DNA of 64,000 nucleotides, taken from NCBI GenBank assembly GCA_033764095.1, contig JANRJF010000254.1:12836-76835 (forward strand), in the 5' to 3' direction. How positions within the stretch are numbered: position 1 is the first letter of the stretch; each line of letters begins with the position of its first letter. The DNA is from JBDTMT01 sp033764095 (GTDB taxonomy: Bacteria > Desulfobacterota > Binatia > HRBIN30 > CADEER01). The notes under the pieces are model-generated. The model was not told where the DNA came from. It ran no database searches and was given only the letters and a program-made list of their open reading frames with translations. Below are positions 44,672-53,549 of the stretch, one piece after another. The translations under genes were made by a program, and so were the position numbers.

Positions 44672-44959
44672 TGGGCATCGCCGGCGCCGTCCGCAGCGAC
44701 TCACGCTGCGGTCGCCGGCGTGACCGAAACGCTGAATCTTGCCAGTTCGGCACCTGGCTGCCGGATCGGCCCCCTCCGCTCAGTCGGCAAAATCATATTT
44801 GCCGCCCCGCCATTTTGTGGCATACACCGTGCCTGCCAAAACGGCGGCGCGTGCAGCGGATGATGCTTTTTGGGAACAGACAACCGGTCGGGAGCGCGGA
44901 CGGCGCCCTCTACCGCCAGCGAAGCGGCCGATGGATGCCAGAATCCACCGCTGCCGGAC
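44672..44959. other. Non-coding gap upstream of the four-paralog operon
   Basis: No gene is seen. The gap holds an inverted repeat GGCAAA-N6-TTTGCC (about 44788-44805) and nearby half-sites (CCATTTTG, TGCCAAAAC), which could be operators. The operon promoter lies just downstream. Confidence 0.4.
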
Positions 44960-45006
44960 ATCTCACCCCTTTTCCGCTTGACTGCGTGGCAGCAAATTGC
45001 GATAAG
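44960..45006 (+). promoter_or_regulatory. Promoter and conserved upstream block of the four-paralog operon
   Basis: TTGACT and GATAAG are separated by 17 nt (44978-45006). The preceding block CACCCCTTTTCCGCTTGAC matches the block before the minus-strand operon (22307-22328), differing by one C. The transcript leader is about 70 nt to ATG 45081. Confidence 0.7.
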
Positions 45007-45080
45007 CCGTCACGCGTTGAAGGGGCGAGGTTCGGACCCCGGTAACGCATATGGGTGCAGTTACCGAAAGGAGGCGTGCA

Positions 45081-46565
45081 ATGCGAGTGCAGAAGCGAAG
45101 CCCGTGGCTGACTGGCCTGGGAGTGGTGCTGACGGCCATGGCGCTGTGGGGAGCGCAGGCTCGAGCGGAAGTCTCCTCCGACAAGCCTGGGTCGGTGGTG
45201 ATGTGGCCAAAGGTGATTGCGGATGGAACCCGCGACACCCTCATCACGCTGACCAACACGCTCAACTTTACTGCGTACGCGCATTGCGAGTACGTCCAGG
45301 CGCTCGGCCTGTGTTCGATCACGGGAGATTTCTGTGATCCACAGGCCACTGTCGATGGTTCGCCGGGCATCTGTCCGGCAGTCGCCGGCAACGTCTGTGT
45401 CGATCAGTGGCAGACGGCGAACTTCGACGTCGTCCTGACCCGCCAGCAGCCGACGATCTGGCGCGTGTCGACCGGCCGTATTTACGATCCGTTCCTGCTG
45501 ACCGACGGCGTCTGCCAGGACATCCCGGGCGTTCCGCTGCGGCAGTCCTGCCCCGGTCTCTTCCTGATCGGCCAGGTCCCGCCGGCGCCGGATCAGCCGT
45601 TCCGCGGCGAGCTGCGCTGCTTCCAGGTCGCTTCCGACGGCACGCCGCTGCCTGCCAACGGCCTGAAGGGCGAGGCGGTGATCGAGACGCTGCCGACTAC
45701 CGATCTGCCGGTGAACACGCAGATCAGCAAGTACAACTCGATCAACGTCGAAGGTCTCGATGCTCCGTCGATCGACGGCATCCTGCGCCTGAACGACATC
45801 GAGTACAGCGCCTGTCCGGAGGCGGTCGAGGTTACGCACTACGCGCAGGGCGCCAACGTCCTGGACACCCCGGCCGGCTTCACGGGGTGCAGCGGAACCG
45901 GTTGCCCGGTCAACACGGAGATCACCCTGATCCCGTGCCGCGCCGACTTCACCAACGAGGTCGGTGCCCGCTTCGCGACGGACATTCGCTACACCAACGA
46001 GTTCGAGCAGACCCTGTCGGTCGAGCCGACGTTCGATTGCTGGGCGAACTTCGACCTGCGCGACCTGCCTTTCGCACCCGCCTCGCTGAGCGGCACCACG
46101 TTCCAGCGCACCCGCCTGATTCCGACTGGCTCGGGTAACTGCATCTCCGGCGATACCTCGCTCAATGGTGAGGAGAACGGCCCCTGCGCCGACGACGCCG
46201 ACTGCGGCACCGGCGGCGTCTGCGGTCCGGTGACCGGCATCCTCGCGGTGGTTGAAGAGTTCTACAGCTCTGACGCCTCCCTGGCCGTCCCGCCGACCGC
46301 CCCGACTGGAACCGCGGCATCGAACGGCTACTCGGTTGATTTCAACCGCGACAACAACCTGGGGCGCCCCGGCCACTGCCGCGGCGATCTGACGGAGGAG
46401 TGCACCACGGACGCCGATTGCGGGACCGGCCTGTGCCGAATCAACACGACGGTCTCCTGCATGAGCGACGCGACGTGCGCTGCGCTCGATCCGACTGACT
46501 TCTGCGATCGCTGCATGAACGACGAGATCGCGACCGAGTCCGGTCCGATCGTCATCGTCCAGTGA
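45081..46565 (+). CDS. Secreted protein of the unrecognised family, subtype B with extra Cys cassettes (paralog 3)
   Basis: A 494-residue protein, the longest of the six. Signal peptide about 1-29 (ending ARA). The start has AAAGGAGG 6 nt upstream. Family motifs: GSVVMWPKVI, DTLITLTNT, AHCEYV, RGELRCFQV, GLKGEAVI, SKYNSI, LTRQQPTIW, LIPC and YTNEFEQ. It classifies with subtype B (QQPT-W, S-x-GR, a GC-x3-GCP insertion before LIPC as in paralog 2). It also carries a four-Cys cassette in the AHC loop and three more Cys-rich stretches near the C-terminus (C-x7-C-x5-C-x5-C type). No enzyme motif. First gene of a four-gene operon. Confidence 0.75.
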   Translation: MRVQKRSPWLTGLGVVLTAMALWGAQARAEVSSDKPGSVVMWPKVIADGTRDTLITLTNTLNFTAYAHCEYVQALGLCSITGDFCDPQATVDGSPGICPAVAGNVCVDQWQTANFDVVLTRQQPTIWRVSTGRIYDPFLLTDGVCQDIPGVPLRQSCPGLFLIGQVPPAPDQPFRGELRCFQVASDGTPLPANGLKGEAVIETLPTTDLPVNTQISKYNSINVEGLDAPSIDGILRLNDIEYSACPEAVEVTHYAQGANVLDTPAGFTGCSGTGCPVNTEITLIPCRADFTNEVGARFATDIRYTNEFEQTLSVEPTFDCWANFDLRDLPFAPASLSGTTFQRTRLIPTGSGNCISGDTSLNGEENGPCADDADCGTGGVCGPVTGILAVVEEFYSSDASLAVPPTAPTGTAASNGYSVDFNRDNNLGRPGHCRGDLTEECTTDADCGTGLCRINTTVSCMSDATCAALDPTDFCDRCMNDEIATESGPIVIVQ

Positions 46566-46600
46566 TGCGCCGGCGTCGAGACGAGAGAAGGAGAAGGGCG

Positions 46601-47749
46601 ATGCTGAGCATGAAGAAGGTTCTCCTGGGAGTGGCGGCGCTCACCGGCCTGGTCCTGTCGGCGCCGGCGCAGGCGGAGACGTTCTCCGATACGGGCGCGG
46701 CGGTGCTGGTCTGGCCGACCATCATCGTGTCCGAGGATTACGACACGATCGTCACGATGACCAACCAGGCCGCGGTGCCAAGCGCGGCTCACTGCTTCTA
46801 CGTCAATGCCAACAACCGCTGCTCGAACACCGGCGAAGTCTGTGAGGACTCGTCGGAATGTGAGGACGGCGGATTCTTCGGCGCCTGCCTGCCGGGCTGG
46901 ATCGAGATCAACTTCGACGTCCTGCTCACCCGCGATCAGCCGCTCGGCTGGAGCGCCGCCGACGGCCTGAGTGGTTCGGGACTGCCGTGCCCGGGCGGCA
47001 TCGGCAGCATCTGCAGCGGCAACGGTGGCACGCGCGTTCCGCCGGTCGGCGAAGTTCCCTTCGTCGGCGAGCTCAAGTGCATCCAGTCGGATCCGATCAC
47101 CCGCCTGCCGTTCCCGTGCAACGATGCAAATCCGCTGAACCGCTGCCGCAACGACCTCGAGGGTGGCGCGACGATCACGGGTTTCAATCCCAACAACGGC
47201 GAGATCGATCCGGAGCGCTACAACGCGGTCGGCCTCCGCTCCGCTGGCCAGAACAACGGTGACAGCCTGCTGGTCATCGGTGGACCGCCGGCACAGGCCG
47301 AGTACCAGCCCTGCTCCGAGGTCCTGGTGTTCAATCACATGTTCGACGGGGCGGTCGATCCGGTGAATCCGGACAATGAATTCGCCTCCACGCTCAGCCT
47401 GGTTCCCTGCACGGAGAACTTCCTGACCCAGTCGGTTCCCCGCGTGACGGCACAGTTCCTGGTCTACAATGAATTCGAGCAGCGCTTCTCGACCAGCCGC
47501 CTGGTCAACTGCCTGCTGACCAGCGACATCTCCAACATCGACACGACGCAGTCCGACCGCTCGATCTTCAGTGCGGCAGTCGCCGGCACAGTGGCCGGCC
47601 AGACGCGCATCACCGGAGTTGGTGGCGGCCTGATCGGCAATGCGGTTCTGTTTACGTTCAACGATTCACTGCTGGCCGCCTCGGGTGCTGGCTACAACCT
47701 GAATCAGTTTGCGGACCGCGTCGATCCGGACTTCATCAGCATTCCGTGA
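46601..47749 (+). CDS. Secreted protein of the unrecognised family, subtype A (paralog 4)
   Basis: A 382-residue protein with a signal peptide (about 1-25, ending APAQA). GAAGGAGA lies 7 nt before ATG 46601; an ATG three codons in is the alternative. Subtype A marks: the Cys cassette C-x6-C-x5-C-x8-C ending CLPGW, LTRDQPLGW, VPFVGELKCIQ, LVYNEFEQRFSTS and SIFSAAVAGTVAG. Other family blocks are DTIVTMTN, AHCFYVN and VFNHMFDGA with a following LSLVPC. The end is DFISIP, comparable to QIKIPLP of paralog 1. It follows paralog 3 (B) by 35 nt, forming the second B-A pair. Confidence 0.75.
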   Translation: MLSMKKVLLGVAALTGLVLSAPAQAETFSDTGAAVLVWPTIIVSEDYDTIVTMTNQAAVPSAAHCFYVNANNRCSNTGEVCEDSSECEDGGFFGACLPGWIEINFDVLLTRDQPLGWSAADGLSGSGLPCPGGIGSICSGNGGTRVPPVGEVPFVGELKCIQSDPITRLPFPCNDANPLNRCRNDLEGGATITGFNPNNGEIDPERYNAVGLRSAGQNNGDSLLVIGGPPAQAEYQPCSEVLVFNHMFDGAVDPVNPDNEFASTLSLVPCTENFLTQSVPRVTAQFLVYNEFEQRFSTSRLVNCLLTSDISNIDTTQSDRSIFSAAVAGTVAGQTRITGVGGGLIGNAVLFTFNDSLLAASGAGYNLNQFADRVDPDFISIP

Positions 47750-47793
47750 CGGGTCGCATCTGTAGCGCGTGGCTTCCTGAAGGAGGAGAACCC

Positions 47794-48888
47794 ATGAGTA
47801 CGGTTAAGGGACTGCGAGCCGGCGTGATGGCGAGCATCCTCGCGGGGGTGGCGCTGGCGGCCGGAATCGCCCAGGCGCAGAACTTCTCGACCGAGCAGCC
47901 CGGTTCGATTCTGATCTTTCCGAAGGTGGTGAACACCTCGGACACGATCATCCAGATCACCAATACCGACAACAGCGTCGCATACGCGCACTGCTTCTAC
48001 GTCAACGGCGCGTCGGTGAACGGACAGCCGCTGTGGCAGGTGACGGACTTCGAGCTCACCCTGACGCGGCAGCAGCCTACGCACTGGGCGGCGAGCACCG
48101 GCCGTGCCGTCAATCCGCAGGACGGCGTCCCGGGTATCGACCCGGGTCTGGTTCCGCCGGTCGCGCCGGGATTCACCGGCTACCTCACCTGTGTCGAAAC
48201 CCTGGCTGACGGCACTCCGACCAGCGGCAACCATCTCATCGGTGTTGCCACGGTGGGTGAGATCAACGGCCTCGGCGGTGGTGCGAACATCGTGAGCAAG
48301 TACAACGCGATCGCCATCCCGGGTTGCAACGGTGATGATGGTCCGTGCGGCGACACCGGAGAGTCGAACGACGGCAACAACATCCTCGAGCTAAACAACG
48401 TCGAGTATGCCCGTTGCCCCGGCGGCGTGTACCTGAACTTCCAGTCGGAGGGCGGTCCGGATCCGGCCCTGGCGGGAGCCGGGAATGTCGCCTCGACGGT
48501 CAGCACGGATCTCACCTTGGTGCCCTGCGGGATCGACTTCGAGAACCTCATCCCCGAGTCGACGACGCTGAGCGCCGAGATCCGGGACGAGTTCGAGAAC
48601 CGCACCTCGATCACGGCGATCGACATCGATTGCTTCTTCGACGAGCCCCTGAGCTCACCGCTCTTCTCGGGCCAGTTCGTGCTGCCAACGGCTTTCGGAT
48701 CGGCGATTCTTCGTCCGCAGGCAGGGACGGGGAACGTCCCGGCGGTTGGCGTGGCCAACGTGCTTCGTACGGCGGATGACGGTACGCAGGACACGGCGGC
48801 GACGAACCTGCACTTCTGCACGGACCAGGATCCGCCGGCGCTGTGTGTGCCGGTCGACTCCGAGATCCGGCTGCCGACCTTCCAGTGA
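47794..48888 (+). CDS. Secreted protein of the unrecognised family, subtype B (paralog 5)
   Basis: A 364-residue protein with a signal peptide (about 1-28, ending IAQA). AAGGAGGAG lies 5 nt before ATG 47794. It is close to paralog 2: GSILIFPKVV, DTIIQITNTD, AHCFYVNG, PLWQVTDF, LTRQQPTHW, GRAVNP, SKYNAIAI and LTLVPC. It lacks the A-type Cys cassette and the FEQRFSTS strand is changed (DEFENRTSIT). The C-terminal third has diverged and is shorter. It ends EIRLPTFQ. It starts the third B-A pair, 44 nt after paralog 4. Confidence 0.75.
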   Translation: MSTVKGLRAGVMASILAGVALAAGIAQAQNFSTEQPGSILIFPKVVNTSDTIIQITNTDNSVAYAHCFYVNGASVNGQPLWQVTDFELTLTRQQPTHWAASTGRAVNPQDGVPGIDPGLVPPVAPGFTGYLTCVETLADGTPTSGNHLIGVATVGEINGLGGGANIVSKYNAIAIPGCNGDDGPCGDTGESNDGNNILELNNVEYARCPGGVYLNFQSEGGPDPALAGAGNVASTVSTDLTLVPCGIDFENLIPESTTLSAEIRDEFENRTSITAIDIDCFFDEPLSSPLFSGQFVLPTAFGSAILRPQAGTGNVPAVGVANVLRTADDGTQDTAATNLHFCTDQDPPALCVPVDSEIRLPTFQ

Positions 48889-48942
48889 GTTGGGACGGTG
48901 GGTGACGAGATGAAGCGCGCAGGCAGGGAAAGGAGTCACGAG

Positions 48943-50214
48943 ATGCGTACGGTCAATGCCAAGGGGAGCGCCACGCGGTTGTCCGCGGCGGTTCTGGCGG
49001 CATCGCTGATCCTCGTCGGCTGGTCGGCTGGCGCGTCGGCGCAGGTGTCCCGGTCGGATCGGGCTGCCGGCTACGTCGTGCTGCCGAAAGTCATCGTTCA
49101 CACGACGGGCGGTGATCCGGCAGTGCCGGTGGGCGGCGTCGCCACCGACACGCTGATTCAGATGACGAACACGAACCAGGCGTCGGCGATCACGGTCGAC
49201 TGCTGGTGGGTGAACGCCAACCGCCACTGCGGATCGGACGCTGGTCCTATCTGCCAGACCAATGCCGACTGCGCTCCTGGGCTCCAGTGCGTGCAGGGGT
49301 GGGCGGTGCTCGACTTCCAGGTGACGCTGTCGCCAGGGCAGCCGATCGGCTTCCTGGCTTCGACGGAGCTCAATCCGCTCCCGTGCGATCCGACCTTCCC
49401 GGGACCGGGATGCCTCGGCAACGCGGGCGGCGCGGTCCGTCCGGTGCCGGAGGATCCGTTCCAGGGTGAGCTGAAGTGCGTCCAGGTGGACGAGAATGAC
49501 ATTCCGGTGGCGGAGAACGACCTCAAGATCGAGGCGACCGTCATCTCGACGACCGCCGGGGCGCCGGGGACTGCAACGACAGCAGCGTCCTACAACGGCG
49601 TGGGTTTCGAGGCCCTGGAAGAGGGCACGGGCGGGGTCGACGACCCGCTGTGCCTGGGTGGGCTGCCGATGGGAACGCCCCAGGGCGTGGAGTGCGCCGC
49701 CGAGTATGCACCGTGCCCGAACGTGCTCCACGTGGAGCACTTCTTCGACGGCGCCGTGACGGAGTTGGGCAGCACGGTGACCACCGACCTGACGCTGGTG
49801 CCGTGCAGTGAGAACCTGGGAGAGCCGGCTGAGCAACTCGACCTCCGCGTCACGGCGCAGATGCTGGTGTACAACGAGTTCGAGCAGCGGTTCTCGACCA
49901 ACAGTGTCGTGAATTGCTACCAGGCGACGCAGCTGTCGGACATCGACACGCAGCCGGGACCGGCAGGTAACCCGTACTCGATCTTCTCGGTTGGTGTTGA
50001 AGGAACGATCACGGGTCAGACGCGCATTCGCGGTGTCAGCGGTCCGCAGGGTCCGCTGGGTTACGGTCTGATCGGCGTGGCCTGCGAGGATCACAGCGTG
50101 GGCGGTGGCTCGGTGGTTGCCACCACGGCGTTCAACCTGCAGTCGGTTGGCTTCCGCGAGGGCGGCGACGCAGTGTACCGGACGCAGTTCCCGCAGCAGC
50201 CTGTGGTTCCGTGA
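48943..50214 (+). CDS. Secreted protein of the unrecognised family, subtype A (paralog 6)
   Basis: A 423-residue protein with a signal peptide (about 1-33, ending GASA). I use ATG 48943 because GGAAAGGAGTCACGAG lies immediately before it; the in-frame codons from 48898 have no such site. Subtype A features: the cassette C-x7-C-x5-C-x5-C ending CVQGW, DPFQGELKCVQVD, CPNVLHVEHFFDGAV, LVYNEFEQRFSTN, then SIFSVGVEGTITGQTRIRGV. These are nearly the same as in paralog 1, 29 kb away, which argues for pair duplication rather than local drift. It is the last gene of the operon, followed by a strong terminator. Confidence 0.75.
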   Translation: MRTVNAKGSATRLSAAVLAASLILVGWSAGASAQVSRSDRAAGYVVLPKVIVHTTGGDPAVPVGGVATDTLIQMTNTNQASAITVDCWWVNANRHCGSDAGPICQTNADCAPGLQCVQGWAVLDFQVTLSPGQPIGFLASTELNPLPCDPTFPGPGCLGNAGGAVRPVPEDPFQGELKCVQVDENDIPVAENDLKIEATVISTTAGAPGTATTAASYNGVGFEALEEGTGGVDDPLCLGGLPMGTPQGVECAAEYAPCPNVLHVEHFFDGAVTELGSTVTTDLTLVPCSENLGEPAEQLDLRVTAQMLVYNEFEQRFSTNSVVNCYQATQLSDIDTQPGPAGNPYSIFSVGVEGTITGQTRIRGVSGPQGPLGYGLIGVACEDHSVGGGSVVATTAFNLQSVGFREGGDAVYRTQFPQQPVVP

Positions 50215-50243
50215 TCTGTAGTTGAAGCGAGACCGACCGAAGA

Positions 50244-50277
50244 GGCCGGAGTGGGAACCCACTCCGGCCTTTTTTTT
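50244..50277 (+). terminator. Strong intrinsic terminator of the four-paralog operon
   Basis: GGCCGGAGTGG and CCACTCCGGCC form a perfect stem with loop GAAC, followed by eight T residues. Confidence 0.93.
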
Positions 50278-50331
50278 CCCAAGAGGCTCGGCTAAAGCCG
50301 AATTGGCGCACCGCAGGGTGCGAGGCACGCG

Positions 50332-50718
50332 ATGGCAGCGAAGCGAATCCTGGTCGTCGAGGACAACTTGGACAATCGTCGTATCCTCGTCTACCGCCTC
50401 AAGCGGATCGGCGAGTTCGAGATCGTCGAAGCGAGCAACGGCGAGGAGGCGCTCACCATCGTGCAGACCCCACCGCCGCCCGATCTGATCTTCATGGACC
50501 TGAAAATGCCGGTCATGGATGGATGGGAGGCGACCAAGAAGATCCGTCAGCTCGAGTTCGGGAAGGGCATTCCGATCATCGCGTTGACCGCGCAGGCGAT
50601 GGCGGGGGACGAGCAGAAGGCACTGGCTGCCGGCTGCGACGACTACCTGGCGAAACCGATCGTCGATCTCAGTGTCGTGCGTACGAAGATGGAGCGTCTG
50701 CTGAGCCGAGTGCACTGA
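50332..50718 (+). CDS. Single-domain response regulator (CheY/DivK-like)
   Basis: A receiver domain of 128 residues with no output domain. The acidic pair is in VVEDN, the phosphoacceptor is Asp56 in FMDLKMP, and Thr86 (ALTAQ) and Lys108 (LAKP) complete the switch. The WEATKKIRQLE helix is typical of receivers paired with hybrid kinases. No kinase gene adjoins it. It stands between the operon terminator and the second Thr/Pro-rich gene. Two small hairpins (TCGGCTAAAGCCGA and GCACCGCAGGGTGC) lie just upstream. Confidence 0.9.
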   Translation: MAAKRILVVEDNLDNRRILVYRLKRIGEFEIVEASNGEEALTIVQTPPPPDLIFMDLKMPVMDGWEATKKIRQLEFGKGIPIIALTAQAMAGDEQKALAAGCDDYLAKPIVDLSVVRTKMERLLSRVH

Positions 50719-50814
50719 GGCGAGCCGCAGGGCGCGACTGGGCGGGGGCAGGAGCGGCGAGCGGGAGTTGGCTCGCGTGACAAGTTGTCCGGCGCTGACG
50801 GGCCGGATGACGCG

Positions 50815-53046
50815 ATGAGGAGATCTCGGCAGGCAGCGTCGGGTCGTTGGGCGTGGGTTGCGATCCCGCTGCTGGCGATCTGTGTGGGTGGCGGCCCGCT
50901 GCAAGCGGCCAGCGCGCTGTGCGAGGCGGGCGATGCGCGGACGCGGGTCGGGCTGGTGGTCGATGCCCTGTTCAGCGGCGGAGCCTGCGACGCGAACGGC
51001 GACGGCGGGACCTCGGCGGCCGACCTGACCGCGGCGTGGAGTGAGCCGGCAGCGACGCCGACGGCCACGCCGAGCGCCACAGGGCCGGCGACACTCACCG
51101 CGACGGCGACTGCCAGCGGGACGAGCCTGCCGGCGACGCCCGAGGCCACTGCCACGCCGACCGCTCCGTCGCCAAGTCCGACCGCGGTCGCGCAGGTGAC
51201 CGCCAGCCGGACGGTGACCGCGACGCCCGTGCCGAGCGCGACGGCGAGCGCAACGCCTACCCTGGACGCCAGCCCCGGAGCGTCCGCTTCGGCGACGCCG
51301 ACGGCAACCGAGACCCCGACCGCCGCGGCAACCGAAACGGCGACCCTGGTGGATGCGGAGACTGAGACGCCGACCGCGCTGCCGACCGGAACGGCCAGCA
51401 GCACGCTGACTCCAACCGTCGGCGCGCCGAGCGCGAGCCCCACGGCCGTGCCTACTGCAACCGTTGAAGCGACGCCGGTCGACTCCGCGACGGCAACCCC
51501 AACGCGGACGGCGACCCATACCGCAACGGCCATCCCGACGCTGACAGCGACCCCGACTCGATCGCCAAGCTCAACCGCCAGCGCTTCTCCGACGCGAACC
51601 GCGACACGAACAGTGAGCGCGTCCCCCAGTGCGAGTGCGACGCGGACCGGCAGCGCGACGCGCACGCGCACGCCGACAACTGGTCCCACCGCCACGGCGT
51701 CTCAGAGCCCGACGCGGACCGCCACGGCGGTTGCCACGCTCACACCGACCCGCACGATCACCGGCACGCGGCCGGCAACGCCCACCCGCACCGCCACTGC
51801 CGCCGCGTCCCCGACCCGCAGCAGCACTCCCACCCGCACTCACAGCCCGACTCTCGCGGCGAGCGCCACGCGCACCTCGACGGTGACCCGGACCAGCAGC
51901 CCGACACGGACCGTCACCCAGGCCGCCAGCCACACACCGACGCGCAGCCCTTCTCCTACACGCACTGCGACCGCACCGATCGGTCTGCCGGGCACCGCAA
52001 CGCAGACCCCGACCCGTAGCGCGTCGGTGACGCGGACGGCGACCTGGACGCGCACGCCAAGCGCCGCGCACTCCGCCTCGCCGACGACCACGGCCACGCG
52101 TACGGGGACCGCCACCCGCACGCTGACCTACACCGCTGGCCCGTCGCCGACCCGTACCGGCACGGCGACCGGTACGGCAACCCTCGCCCCGAGCTCGACG
52201 CGTACGCCCACGCCAACGCCGACCGCTTCGGTGACCGCTACACACGTCCCCACCGGAACGCCGACGCACCCGCCGACCGCGTCGCCCACCGTCACGCCGA
52301 CGCCAACCGCGTCAGCCAGCCGCACGCGCACGGGCACGCGAACGCCGACGCCGACGCGCACCGGCAGCGCGACCCAGACCGCCACCGCCACCGGCACGGC
52401 GACCATCACGCGGACGCCAACGCGCACCGCCACCGGCACCCCGGCGCCCACCAACACTCCGCGGACAATCGGCGGCGAGATCACCGCCTTTGGCGTGGCG
52501 CGCGCCGACGGCCAACCGGTGATGACCATCGGTCCGCAGGACGACGGCTACCTGACGTTCGTCCGCCCGCCGAGCGGCTTCATCATCTACATCGAAGCAA
52601 AGCGCGGTCTCAGCGGACTGGCCGTGGGCTCGGAGACGTTTGCCTCGGACCCCAAGGATCCGAACGTGCTGCCCGATCTGCAGGTGCTCGTGTCACGGCC
52701 GCTCGGCAACGGCAGCACTGCGGTGTGCGACATCTCGCCGCCTGTCGGCGGCGTTCCGGCCGTCGTCCCACCGACGTTCGGCGGCTCGCAGGCGGTCAGC
52801 AACGCGATCAACGATTTCTCGTGCCGCTTCGACGCGCGTGGCAGCTCGATGCAGGCCTGCACGCGCGACGGCTTTTCCGCCTACACGTTCACCGAGCCGA
52901 GCTCGACCATCCAGTTCTGCACCAGCCCCGGTATCGGCACCGAGCTCGCCTTCCCGCTCGGGGACACCATCGTCACCGCGCGTGTGCGCGACGTTGCCGG
53001 CCAGCCCGGCCACGCAAAGAGCATCGCGATCCGCGTGCTCGAGTGA
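50815..53046 (+). CDS. Secreted Thr/Pro-rich protein with dockerin-like module and shared C-terminal domain (second)
   Basis: A 743-residue protein with the same plan as 42098-44671. Signal peptide about 1-32 (ending LQAAS). A shorter EF-hand-like module (about 36-75) has one clear loop (DANGDGGTSAAD) and a degenerate first half. The Thr/Pro/Ala/Ser linker spans about 80-550. The C-terminal domain (about 553-743) is alignable with that of the first protein: DLQVLVSRP, AVCDISPP, GGVPAVVPPTF, CRF, ACTR, QFC, GDTIVTARVRDVAGQ and a final IRVLE. The two proteins bracket the paralog operon. It starts at ATG 50815, 96 nt after the receiver gene. A GC hairpin follows the stop. Confidence 0.8.
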   Translation: MRRSRQAASGRWAWVAIPLLAICVGGGPLQAASALCEAGDARTRVGLVVDALFSGGACDANGDGGTSAADLTAAWSEPAATPTATPSATGPATLTATATASGTSLPATPEATATPTAPSPSPTAVAQVTASRTVTATPVPSATASATPTLDASPGASASATPTATETPTAAATETATLVDAETETPTALPTGTASSTLTPTVGAPSASPTAVPTATVEATPVDSATATPTRTATHTATAIPTLTATPTRSPSSTASASPTRTATRTVSASPSASATRTGSATRTRTPTTGPTATASQSPTRTATAVATLTPTRTITGTRPATPTRTATAAASPTRSSTPTRTHSPTLAASATRTSTVTRTSSPTRTVTQAASHTPTRSPSPTRTATAPIGLPGTATQTPTRSASVTRTATWTRTPSAAHSASPTTTATRTGTATRTLTYTAGPSPTRTGTATGTATLAPSSTRTPTPTPTASVTATHVPTGTPTHPPTASPTVTPTPTASASRTRTGTRTPTPTRTGSATQTATATGTATITRTPTRTATGTPAPTNTPRTIGGEITAFGVARADGQPVMTIGPQDDGYLTFVRPPSGFIIYIEAKRGLSGLAVGSETFASDPKDPNVLPDLQVLVSRPLGNGSTAVCDISPPVGGVPAVVPPTFGGSQAVSNAINDFSCRFDARGSSMQACTRDGFSAYTFTEPSSTIQFCTSPGIGTELAFPLGDTIVTARVRDVAGQPGHAKSIAIRVLE
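51050..52470 (+). repeat. Degenerate Thr/Pro codon repeat tract (second)
   Basis: About 1.4 kb of short imperfect units (ACGCCGAC, CGCACC types) encodes the linker of the gene above, comparable in composition to 42420-44040. Recombination between the two tracts is possible. Confidence 0.85.
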
Positions 53047-53052
53047 CGCGCG

Positions 53053-53070
53053 CCGGCGCGGGCGCGCCGG
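53053..53070. terminator. GC palindrome between converging genes
   Basis: CCGGCGCG and CGCGCCGG flank a 2-nt centre, 7 nt after the Thr/Pro gene stop and 5 nt before the stop of the minus-strand XRE gene. It may act for both strands; no T run. Confidence 0.45.
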
Positions 53071-53074
53071 GGGC

Positions 53075-53320
53075 TCAGTGGATCGGCTCCTCGCCGTCGG
53101 CCGGCATGCCGTTGCCCGCCGCGTCCGCCTGTACCGTGACGCCGTGCCGGCGCGCGAACTCCAGGATGGTCGCCTTGGCGAGCTTGCTCGGCCGGAAGCG
53201 GCCGTTCTCCCATCGGTTCACGGTGCCGACCGTGATGCCGAGAGAGTGCGCGAACTCTTCCTGCGTCATGCCGAGCTGCCGGCGCAGGTGGCGGATGAAA
53301 TCGCTCATGTTGTCGTCCAT
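53075..53320 (-). CDS. XRE-family helix-turn-helix regulator
   Basis: An 81-residue protein with one HTH_3/XRE domain: RHLRRQLGMTQEEFAHSLGI, then TVGTVNRWENGRFRPS, then a short C-terminal part. The TVNRWENG recognition helix is of the type seen in antitoxin-like and phage regulators, but no toxin gene adjoins it. Start ATG 53320 (ATG 53308 also possible); the longer frame has no supporting Shine-Dalgarno. A dyad at 53421-53435 may be its operator. It lies between the second Thr/Pro gene and a membrane protein gene and could control either. Confidence 0.8.
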   Translation of the reverse strand: MDDNMSDFIRHLRRQLGMTQEEFAHSLGITVGTVNRWENGRFRPSKLAKATILEFARRHGVTVQADAAGNGMPADGEEPIH

Positions 53321-53420
53321 GCCTCCGATGCCTCCAACCGTCGAGCCACGCTGTGGCGATCGGCCCAGCAAGACAGCAAGCGATATGCCACAAGGTTTCT
53401 GCTGTCGTCCGGCACTTTGC

Positions 53421-53435
53421 ACGGCATTTCGCCGT
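53421..53435. promoter_or_regulatory. Dyad upstream of the XRE gene
   Basis: ACGGC-N5-GCCGT is a perfect 5-bp inverted repeat about 100 bp before the XRE start, set among several CGGCA half-sites (53411-53455). It is a possible autoregulatory operator. The rest of 53321-53549 shows nothing I can name. Confidence 0.35.
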
Positions 53436-53549
53436 CATTCCGGTGCCATCCGGCATGAGCGCATAGCGTCCGCCGGCAGCCGAGCGACGTTTCACCCGGC
53501 CGCGACGCCGTGAATTGACATAGCCTCGGCAGTTGGCGAATGGTCGCGC

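Noticed and set aside
50643..51695. 350-codon minus-strand frame opposite the second Thr/Pro tract
   Set aside because: Same artefact of the low-complexity repeat, and its end also overlaps the receiver gene.
42420..52470. Possible CRISPR arrays in the short-period repeat tracts
   Set aside because: Units are short, imperfect and in frame with Thr/Pro codons. There are no constant-length repeats with unique spacers and no cas genes.
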